Assembly (NCBI GenBank): GCA_963834015.1 | Contig: CAWIAG010000004.1 | Location: 1,674,001 to 1,738,000 of the forward strand | DNA length: 64,000 nt | Direction: 5' to 3' | DNA from: FEN-1297 sp963834015 | GTDB lineage: Bacteria > Bacteroidota > Ignavibacteria > Ignavibacteriales > Ignavibacteriaceae | Shown here: positions 53,887 to 61,769 of the stretch, piece after piece | How the letters are laid out: every line of letters starts with the position of its first letter | Numbering within the stretch: the first letter of the stretch is position 1 | Program-made: the position numbers and the translations under genes | The notes under the pieces: model-generated | The model's database searches: none | Told to the model about the DNA's origin: nothing | The model's input: only the letters and a program-made list of their open reading frames with translations

Positions 53887-56277
53887 ATGCCAAAACAAAC
53901 CATCACATTTAATTACATCACAGGTATAAAGAAAAATTTATTCAGCAATGCGTGTATCCAGGGAAGCTGGGATACAAACGGCTTGTACAGCAGTCAGTGG
54001 ACTGCTTCCCCTATGACTGAAATAACCGGCGAGGACGGCTGTCCGGCATTCACCGCTTCTGTTCAACTTGACCTTGCCGGGGCGGGAAAAATTTTCAACT
54101 GGGGAGTCACCCTTGACGACCCTGCGGGTACAAATCTTTGGGGGATAACTATGGAAGTAAACGATCCTTCGGTTGCGGACAGGTATTGCTCATTTACATT
54201 TACCGGGGACGGCTCCGGACTTGTGCAGCAATTTTACCTGACGAATAAAAGGCGGCTGGGGGCCAATAAAATTTTTACAGAGCCTGGCGCTGATGCAGGA
54301 TTAAAGTTTAGCGTATGGGCGCCGAATGCACAAAAAGCAGAAGTAGTGTTTGGAACTTCAGCGGGTTATATCGACGTATCAGGAAACGGTATTGATCCGG
54401 CTATGCCCGTCATAGAACTTATGGGGCCGGTCGATGGAATCTGGAGCAGCGAAGTTCTGCCGGGATTCAAAAATTATGAGGGAAAATATTATATGTTCCG
54501 AATAACCAATGCTCAGGGGAATGAATTGTACCGAACGGATATTTATTCAAGAGCTTTGGTTGGAAGAGGTGCGGTTGATCCGGAAATTGCAGTATGGGAT
54601 GGTTCAATTGAAACGCTGGATGGTACAGTAAGCTGCAGTATAATCACCGATCCTGATACAATCTCTTTAGACTTTCCCCTGCCCGCAGGCCATACGCCGG
54701 CTATGGAAAGCGCGGAAGATTTCTGGCAGGCTGAGTTTAACGCGGCAAAACCTTTACCTGCAAGTATTGATGATATGGTAATATATGAATTACACGTCGG
54801 CGCTTTGGGCAGTACTCCGGGCGTTCCGGGCAATTTGCAGGATGCAGTTAATTTGCTTGATTACTTAGTTGACCTTGGCATTAACGCAATTGAGCTTTTG
54901 CCGATGGAAGAATTCAGCGGGAATGTAAGCTGGGGTTACGGAGATACGCATTATATGGTAATACAGTCAAGTGCGGGCGGAAGGGATGAATACCGGTATT
55001 TTATAAGGGAATGCCATAGGCGGGGAATTGCGGTAATACAGGATGTAGTGTATAATCATTATGATCCCAATGCAAACCGTGCGGAGTGGCAGTATGACTC
55101 CACCCTGCCTGAACAAAATATCTATTATTTTTATGAGGGATTGCCGGCAGATTATCCCGATCCGGACGGCGGTTACGTGAATAATGGTTCCTCCGGCTGG
55201 ACGCCGAATTTCAGGGAGCCCATGGTGCGCCGGCAGTTTATAAGCAGTGCGATATTTTTAATTGATGAAATGCATGTGGATGGTATCCGCGTAGATTTAA
55301 CGCAGGCAATTCATCAGGACAATACTTTGAACTCGCCGCCTTACGGTGCAGTAAACGACGCTAATGATTTTGGCTGCAAGTTTTTGCGTGAATGGGGGCA
55401 GGCATTGCGGCTAATCCATCCGGAGGCGGTGCTGATGGCGGAGGATTATACAAGCTGGAACATGGTAACCGCGCCGGTCAGTGCAGGCGGATTCGGTTTT
55501 AATGCAGTCTGGTTTGCGGATTTTTTTCATGGGCTAATTGGTTACCAGGGCGGCCCGCAATTACTTCTGGAGGAAGGTTTCGGAGATGAGCGTCCGCTTG
55601 ACCTGGTTGGATTCGGGAACTTGCTTTACAATTCGCAGTCTAACAATGTAGTATATCATATCAATCATGATAATGCGGGAGCTAATAATACTCACCGTAC
55701 AGTGGTAACTGCGGTTAATACCGCTCCTTTAATCGGGCTTACCCGCACCGTTGCGGAAGCGCGTTCAAGAGTTGTATTTGGTTTATCCCTGCTTTCAGCG
55801 GGAACGCCTTTGTTCTTTATGGGTGAAGAAATAGCGGCGCAAAAAAGTTACACCTTTAATAACTTTTTAAATAACAGGGAAGACCTGCAGGGCGATAGGG
55901 TGGGGATAGGCGCATTCATGTACAAATTTTACCGGGATATACTTGCGTTCAACAAACGCTATCCTTCCGTGCGGAGTAAGAACATAAGTATCCTTACCGC
56001 CGATAATACCGGCCGGGTGATCATATTCAAACGCTGGCTGGGTACCGAACAGGTGCTGATAGCAGCCAGCCTGAATAACACTGCTTATATGTCTTACACT
56101 TTAAACACAGACACTTACCTTCTGCCCGACGGCGGCTGGCAGGAAGTCTTTAACAGCGATGCAGCGATTTATGGCGGAAGCAATACCGGCAACGAGGATG
56201 ATGTTATTCAATCGCTTAAAGGGAGTATGACATTCGTAATACCGGCTAATGGGATTGTGATTTTTTTGATGGGGTGA
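53887..56277 (+). CDS. GH13 alpha-amylase-family enzyme with CBM48-like domain
   Basis: A 796-residue enzyme, apparently cytoplasmic. The N-terminal ~130 residues are an extra beta domain. Next comes a CBM48-like module (about 137-225) with LKFSVWAPNAQKAEVVFG and RTDIYSRALVG. The barrel shows the GH13 regions: AVIQDVVYNHYDPN (I), MHVDGIRVDLTQAIHQ with the nucleophile Asp (II), AVLMAEDYTSW with the acid Glu (III), and VVYHINHDNAG with the transition-state Asp (IV). The layout is like branching enzyme or maltooligosyl-trehalose hydrolase, but the sequence is divergent. It acts on alpha-1,4/1,6 glucans. It stands alone behind the repeat region. Confidence 0.85.
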   Translation: MPKQTITFNYITGIKKNLFSNACIQGSWDTNGLYSSQWTASPMTEITGEDGCPAFTASVQLDLAGAGKIFNWGVTLDDPAGTNLWGITMEVNDPSVADRYCSFTFTGDGSGLVQQFYLTNKRRLGANKIFTEPGADAGLKFSVWAPNAQKAEVVFGTSAGYIDVSGNGIDPAMPVIELMGPVDGIWSSEVLPGFKNYEGKYYMFRITNAQGNELYRTDIYSRALVGRGAVDPEIAVWDGSIETLDGTVSCSIITDPDTISLDFPLPAGHTPAMESAEDFWQAEFNAAKPLPASIDDMVIYELHVGALGSTPGVPGNLQDAVNLLDYLVDLGINAIELLPMEEFSGNVSWGYGDTHYMVIQSSAGGRDEYRYFIRECHRRGIAVIQDVVYNHYDPNANRAEWQYDSTLPEQNIYYFYEGLPADYPDPDGGYVNNGSSGWTPNFREPMVRRQFISSAIFLIDEMHVDGIRVDLTQAIHQDNTLNSPPYGAVNDANDFGCKFLREWGQALRLIHPEAVLMAEDYTSWNMVTAPVSAGGFGFNAVWFADFFHGLIGYQGGPQLLLEEGFGDERPLDLVGFGNLLYNSQSNNVVYHINHDNAGANNTHRTVVTAVNTAPLIGLTRTVAEARSRVVFGLSLLSAGTPLFFMGEEIAAQKSYTFNNFLNNREDLQGDRVGIGAFMYKFYRDILAFNKRYPSVRSKNISILTADNTGRVIIFKRWLGTEQVLIAASLNNTAYMSYTLNTDTYLLPDGGWQEVFNSDAAIYGGSNTGNEDDVIQSLKGSMTFVIPANGIVIFLMG

Positions 56278-56474
56278 GTGGGGGGGAAGAATAGGATTAA
56301 CCGAAGTAATGCTTTAGAGCAAAACTTATAATAATTTGCGGTTTGCACATATAATCAATGAAAAAAATAATATTATTGAAATTTTTCTCGTTTTATTCCG
56401 GACAACACTAATAAAATGTTTGTTTTTAAAAACATAAATTTAGAATTTACATATACTCATTAGGAACAATTTTT

Positions 56475-57500
56475 ATGACCCAGATAAATTACATAAAAGA
56501 GCTGGTTAAATATGGACTTGAAAATGATCAGGAGAAATTCAAGGCTGCTTTAAATGAGTTAATAGAGTATGCAAAGCAAACGAAAAAAACAAATTATGCT
56601 CTGCAATTGCAGTCAATTTTAAAAGATGCAATAAGAAATGAGCAAAACAGAGGGCCTAAACTTGTCGGCAGTCCTTCGTACTTTACGAGAATAGAGGACC
56701 GGGAATTAAATGAGCTCATTTTAGAAAAGATTACTTCCGAGTATAAATTTAGAAATCTAATTGCCGGGAAAGAAGTTCGTGAGCAATTAGAATATTTTAT
56801 ACAAGAGCATAATTCTATTGATTTATTAAACAATTTAAAGCTGCCGGTTTCAAATAAAATTCTGTTCTATGGGCCATCGGGATGCGGTAAAACTTTGGCT
56901 TCATATGTGCTTGCAGGCGAATTACAGAAAATGATGTATGTAATAAATCTTGGCGCTATTGTTTCCTCAAAATTAGGCGAGACCAGTAAAAATTTAGCTA
57001 AAGTTTTCAGGCAAGCCAAAATAGAAAATTCTATAATTTTTATAGATGAATTTGATTCGTTGGGTAAAATAAGAGATTATGATCAAGACCACGGCGAGAT
57101 GAAAAGAATAGTGAATACCATTTTACAGCTATTTGATTACCTTCATCAGAATAGTGTAATAATCGCAGCTACAAACCAAATAGAAATGATTGACAATGCA
57201 TTATTGAGAAGGTTTGATATAAAAATAAAAATGGAATTACCAAATAAGAAACAAATCAAGGAGCTGATTGATTTGATATTAATTAACGGCCGGTTTACGT
57301 TTGATAGAAAAAATATTATATCAACAATACTGAAAGCAGCCGAAGGACTATCTTATTATAGTATTCAAAAATCATTGATAGGCGCTATTAAAAGGAGTAT
57401 TTTTGAATCAAATAATAATGATAATAAAATTATAAAAATTAAAACAACTATTTGGAAAGAGTTATTGAATTTAGAAAAGGAACAAGTAAAGCTTACCTAA
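56475..57500 (+). CDS. AAA+ ATPase paired with a subtilase (putative defence pair)
   Basis: A 341-residue protein. Residues 1-120 are helical. The AAA module has Walker A GPSGCGKT (133-140), Walker B SIIFIDEFDSLG (186-197), sensor 1 AATNQ, and the arginine-finger region DNALLRRFD. The C-terminal lid contains EGLSYYSIQKSLIGAI. It resembles the ATPase of two-gene AAA/S8-peptidase systems, for which NCBI uses names such as IteA and IteS (from memory, not checked). It is convergent with the peptidase gene and overlaps it by 4 bases at the stop codons. Function as a phage-defence module is inferred from the gene pair and the defence genes around it. Confidence 0.75.
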   Translation: MTQINYIKELVKYGLENDQEKFKAALNELIEYAKQTKKTNYALQLQSILKDAIRNEQNRGPKLVGSPSYFTRIEDRELNELILEKITSEYKFRNLIAGKEVREQLEYFIQEHNSIDLLNNLKLPVSNKILFYGPSGCGKTLASYVLAGELQKMMYVINLGAIVSSKLGETSKNLAKVFRQAKIENSIIFIDEFDSLGKIRDYDQDHGEMKRIVNTILQLFDYLHQNSVIIAATNQIEMIDNALLRRFDIKIKMELPNKKQIKELIDLILINGRFTFDRKNIISTILKAAEGLSYYSIQKSLIGAIKRSIFESNNNDNKIIKIKTTIWKELLNLEKEQVKLT

Positions 57501-59935
57501 GTTTCTAAATCTGCTTCCAGCTCGATTGTTGTAACTGCCTCTAAAGCATTTATTAAAATCATTTCATCATAAAGCCTTCCGGTATTCTCACCGTGAATAG
57601 GATTTTCCTTTATAGTCAAAACAAGAGTAAAATTCTGATTTGAAGAATAATTGTCTTCTAAATATACCGGTAGTAATTTGTGAAGCTCACTCTTAATTGC
57701 AAGCTTAAACTGATTATTCTCATCAATAATATTTTGTTTAGAGATAGTAAATCTGGATTTTTGACAATTGCTTAAAAGCTTAGCTCGCCAAAAGTAATCC
57801 TGAGACCATGACGATTTTATTTTAATATTATTAGACGAATTTCCGTTTAATCCAATATCCTCGTTTGCAGCGTTTCTTGATTCTAAGGGTAAATTTTTAA
57901 AGATTCCGAAAGATATATTTACAGGGCAATATGCTAATTGATTGTTAGGGACAGGTAAAATTTTAAAGCACAGCGTTACTTGAAATTCTAGTACAGCTTT
58001 TTGTCTGTCTACTTCTAATAAGTATTCCGGAATATGAATTGGATACGATTTAATATAGCCGGGAGCAATACTATCTTCCAAAATCATTGTAATGTTGTTC
58101 TCATCTGAATAGATTGAATCCAGTTCATTAGGAATTCCATGGCCGGTGATAAATAAAGAAGGTGTATTTAAATTATTAAACAAAAAGCCAAAGTCAGGTT
58201 GGTAAGAAGAATTAATTAACAGCGCTTTTATAGTTTGCATATTAAAATCCGGGTAAGTGCGCGATATTTTTGCAGCTAAGTTTGCTAAAAGCGGAGCGGC
58301 ATAGCTTGTACCTAAAGATTTCTCAAAAGATATTTTAGGGCGCGCGGAAAGTACTGTTATACCTGTATTTTCAGAACCCACATTCATATTATAATCACCG
58401 GATGGAAAAATTAAATCCGGTTTAACAAGTTGTTTGTTTTTCCGATATTGATTAAAATATATATGTCGATAATCAAAATGGAATTTTCTTGTATAACATG
58501 CCGGATATTCTCTGCTAGGTGTCAAATTCATAGCATTATCGAAAAACTCATAATTTTCAGCTTGAGCGCCACACGAGATGTTATTGTACGATTCAGAGGG
58601 AATGCACAAACAAGTTTTATTATTCTCAAATTGATGTGGATATTCAATCAGGTTCGCACTTGTACCATTATTTTCGGTTAGGTTACTTATATCTAAATTA
58701 CCCGTAGAAATAAATATTAGTATATCCAATTCATAAGCAAGATTATCAAGTGCACGGGCATAGTCGGAAACTTCGGAATTAATCTTTATTTCATCCTTAT
58801 AACTTAAAGTAAGAACATATATCTTTATCCCATTCTCTTGAAAAGCTTTCCTGATTAAGGAAATAACTTTTGATTCCATAATAGGCGAATTGTTTGAATC
58901 AATCACTTTAATAGACAATAATTTTGCATCAGCCTCCATCCTTGGTAAAAAATCCGTAATTAATTTATTACCTAAAGCAGCAAATGCAGCAACCCCGGTT
59001 CCATGGTCAATATTATCGATTATAGGACTTGTTCCTGTTGTATCAAAATCATTATTTGTATTTACAATTAAAGTCGACAAGGGAGTTTCGTTACTAATGC
59101 CTGAATCTATTATACCGATGATTGGTAAATTATCATCGGGATTTGATATTGTAAAACCATAAGTCCTTTCAGGTAAGTTGAATATAGTCGGACGAATATG
59201 TCCTGATAGCGGAGAATTCACTGTATGAATAATATCGAAGTTATCAATAATTTTTATTAATTCTTCCTCTGAGATATTTACAACTTCAAGAATACTATTA
59301 AATCGGTCTAAATTAAATTCAACATTCAACTGCTGTAAATATTCATTTAGCGCATTTTCAATTGGTGATATTTTGTTGGTAAATATTTCAATATTATCTA
59401 CCAAACTTAAGCGGACATAATTATTAAGTTCATCAAATTGAATAATTCTATTTGTTGTTAATAGTCTAAAACTTTTAATGAATCTGATATTGTGGTTGTA
59501 CGAATCATCATTATCCGGATCAGGCGAATCAATAAAACTACTTACATCATTTATGAAGGATTCAAATTTTGTTTGGTCGGAAATTGCAAAAAGGCCGGTT
59601 GTATTAAATTCGAAATATTTAACCGGGATTAATCCAAAATCAATTCTATACTTATTTTCAAAATCTATTGAATTAAAAACATTAAAAAAATCTAAGAGAA
59701 TATATTCAATATTAGTTGGAATATTTAAATCTGCGATACGGCTTTCGCGTCTTACTCTCAACTCTGTGATAAATAGTTCCCGTGAGCGCCGGAATTCATC
59801 TTTATGAGGTGTATAAATACTTACATCTATTTCGTCTGTATCTTCGTTATTAGTATCTTCATAATACCTCTTCTTTTGACGAAAAGTTTGAACACCATCT
59901 ACAGGATTACGAAAGTATAAATGTGATTTCCTCAT
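57497..59935 (-). CDS. S8 subtilisin-family peptidase paired with AAA ATPase
   Basis: An 812-residue protein without signal peptide, so it is cytoplasmic. The first ~260 residues form an unusual N-terminal domain with a repeated acidic/aromatic character. The peptidase triad is complete: GIIDSG (D277), NIDHGTGVA (H311) and GTSYAAP (S544). A C-terminal beta-rich domain of ~230 residues follows. A cytoplasmic subtilase next to an AAA ATPase suggests regulated proteolysis triggered by infection. The start is backed by AAAGGAGAAAA. Convergent orientation with its partner is unusual, because such pairs normally share one operon. The two genes overlap only at their stops. Confidence 0.82.
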   Translation of the reverse strand: MRKSHLYFRNPVDGVQTFRQKKRYYEDTNNEDTDEIDVSIYTPHKDEFRRSRELFITELRVRRESRIADLNIPTNIEYILLDFFNVFNSIDFENKYRIDFGLIPVKYFEFNTTGLFAISDQTKFESFINDVSSFIDSPDPDNDDSYNHNIRFIKSFRLLTTNRIIQFDELNNYVRLSLVDNIEIFTNKISPIENALNEYLQQLNVEFNLDRFNSILEVVNISEEELIKIIDNFDIIHTVNSPLSGHIRPTIFNLPERTYGFTISNPDDNLPIIGIIDSGISNETPLSTLIVNTNNDFDTTGTSPIIDNIDHGTGVAAFAALGNKLITDFLPRMEADAKLLSIKVIDSNNSPIMESKVISLIRKAFQENGIKIYVLTLSYKDEIKINSEVSDYARALDNLAYELDILIFISTGNLDISNLTENNGTSANLIEYPHQFENNKTCLCIPSESYNNISCGAQAENYEFFDNAMNLTPSREYPACYTRKFHFDYRHIYFNQYRKNKQLVKPDLIFPSGDYNMNVGSENTGITVLSARPKISFEKSLGTSYAAPLLANLAAKISRTYPDFNMQTIKALLINSSYQPDFGFLFNNLNTPSLFITGHGIPNELDSIYSDENNITMILEDSIAPGYIKSYPIHIPEYLLEVDRQKAVLEFQVTLCFKILPVPNNQLAYCPVNISFGIFKNLPLESRNAANEDIGLNGNSSNNIKIKSSWSQDYFWRAKLLSNCQKSRFTISKQNIIDENNQFKLAIKSELHKLLPVYLEDNYSSNQNFTLVLTIKENPIHGENTGRLYDEMILINALEAVTTIELEADLET

Positions 59936-60005
59936 GTTTTTATTAGGAAATTTTCTCCTTTATTTTCGACTAAATTATTAATACGATCAATTAAAATTGA
60001 ATTGG

Positions 60006-61706
60006 CTATTTTTTACTTTCCAAAAAATCATTTAATCGAATTGCAATTTGTTTTCTTCGTTCCTTTAAGAATTCTTTATAATTCCCTATATTAAGTAATT
60101 CTTTTGTAATTGGAATACATTGAGCTTCAAAAGTTTTCAATCCTGAATTATTAATTAATTCTGGGAAATATTCAATAGGTATTTTATCGCTTATTTGGCG
60201 ATTTGTTCTACCTGAAATGAAACATAAATTTGATATGTCATCAGCTTCACGAGTTGAATATTTTCCCTTAAGTATTGCTTTAGGAAAGATATGGTGAAAT
60301 TGTAACCGATGCTGAGCCCCAGAATGATCTAATGATATTTTAAGATTTGATCTCCAATCATGGGCACCTGCTTTTTGAAAAGCTAAAAACATTGTTTTAA
60401 ACAAGGCACTACGTTGATTTCTTCCTTCAAGTTCTGCTGAAGAAATATTTAGCAAACCTACTTGTGAACGTAATCGTTCAATCAAGGCCTGGACGCCTTC
60501 ATTTTGTTTTAAAGTTGTTAAATCTTGATCAAGAATAGTTTCACTTGAACCTCTCGAATACCTACCCTTTGCATTCCCAATCAGCACCCAATATCCCAAC
60601 AATCTACTTTCTTCTGATTTTATATTATAATTATTTAAATAGGCATAATAAGCTAGAGTAATAATTATAAATGGAGAAGATAAAAGTGTCGGACTATCTA
60701 TTCCAACATTAGCTTTTAGAAAATTAAGAGCAAACTCCATTCCTTCACAACTTATCTTCCAGTTCCGTTGAAGTGTTTCCAATGAAAGATTACCTACTGT
60801 CAAAAAGCGGGATTGACCTGTTGCGAACACAACTAAATTTTTAAGAAGTAAGCCCAAATCCAGTTCAAATCCTAATTTGGAGCATTTGTTTTGAAATTCT
60901 TGAAAAACCTTTAATGAATTTCTCCATTTTGCTGTTATTTGAGCCAGGGCTAAATCTGAGCTACGAAGCTTTGCCCCTAAAGAGTTAACACGAACAAATA
61001 TTTCGGTGACTTCATCATAAGATAAAGATCTTTCTAATATATCCATTCGATATATATATTTTCGTACGCTTCGTAATTTTGCAAGCCGTTGGCTGTATTT
61101 TTTATAGCGAGGGTCATTTACTTTTTCAATTCCCGCCTTTTGTAGAAAAGGTGCATCTTCATCCGTTTTAAACACATCAGTTACTTTCACCCACTGGGGT
61201 AATTGTTCAAGTTTATGAGTTGTTACAACAAAAGTCATTTTATTAAATCTTTTTTGTAGTTCATCTTCTGTTGAATCTGTTTCATCCTCAATCAGATCTT
61301 CATCTTCATTTTCTTCTTCTTCATTAACTTCTGTAACTACGGCAAGTTCGTCCGGATGCTCTAAATTAAAAAGCAATTCAATAGGTCTGCGCCTGCCCCT
61401 AACAGATACTGGTATGCCACGAATTACCGCGGATAAAGAAGTTAATCTTTGCTGACCATCAAGCAAAAGGCGTGTACTATTGTAGGGATTTGGTTGCTGA
61501 GTAACGGGAAAATCTTGTAATGGGACAATTTCGTTTGTTTCCCAAAGTAAAATTGCCCCCGAAGGATAACCTCGATAAAGGGAGTCAAGTAAATCGCGTA
61601 CCCTTGTAGATCGCCAAACAAAACGCCTTTGCATTTCCGGGAGCCTTAATTCTCCACGTTCTATCATTCCGACAAGTTCTTCGACAGAAGCTTCTGCTTT
61701 TGCCAA
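60006..61706 (-). CDS. GmrSD-like DUF262/HNH protein
   Basis: A 566-residue protein starting at TTG behind AAGGAG. The N-terminal DUF262 domain shows LRLPEMQRRFVWRSTRVRDLLDSLYRGYPSGAILLW and LLLDGQQRLTSL, the signature of a ParB-like nucleotide-binding fold. An acidic stretch follows at about 130-150. The C-terminal DUF1524-type HNH nuclease has LQFHHIFPKAILKG and ISNLCFISGRTNRQIS. This is the fused layout of type IV (modification-dependent) restriction proteins such as GmrSD, and of related defence nucleases. It sits between the subtilase and the methylase gene, all on the minus strand. Target specificity is unknown. Confidence 0.85.
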   Translation of the reverse strand: MAKAEASVEELVGMIERGELRLPEMQRRFVWRSTRVRDLLDSLYRGYPSGAILLWETNEIVPLQDFPVTQQPNPYNSTRLLLDGQQRLTSLSAVIRGIPVSVRGRRRPIELLFNLEHPDELAVVTEVNEEEENEDEDLIEDETDSTEDELQKRFNKMTFVVTTHKLEQLPQWVKVTDVFKTDEDAPFLQKAGIEKVNDPRYKKYSQRLAKLRSVRKYIYRMDILERSLSYDEVTEIFVRVNSLGAKLRSSDLALAQITAKWRNSLKVFQEFQNKCSKLGFELDLGLLLKNLVVFATGQSRFLTVGNLSLETLQRNWKISCEGMEFALNFLKANVGIDSPTLLSSPFIIITLAYYAYLNNYNIKSEESRLLGYWVLIGNAKGRYSRGSSETILDQDLTTLKQNEGVQALIERLRSQVGLLNISSAELEGRNQRSALFKTMFLAFQKAGAHDWRSNLKISLDHSGAQHRLQFHHIFPKAILKGKYSTREADDISNLCFISGRTNRQISDKIPIEYFPELINNSGLKTFEAQCIPITKELLNIGNYKEFLKERRKQIAIRLNDFLESKK

Positions 61707-61769
61707 TTATTATTCTCCTTCCTAGTGAAATTTATTATAGCCCACCTATTCATAATATAATTTAAATTC

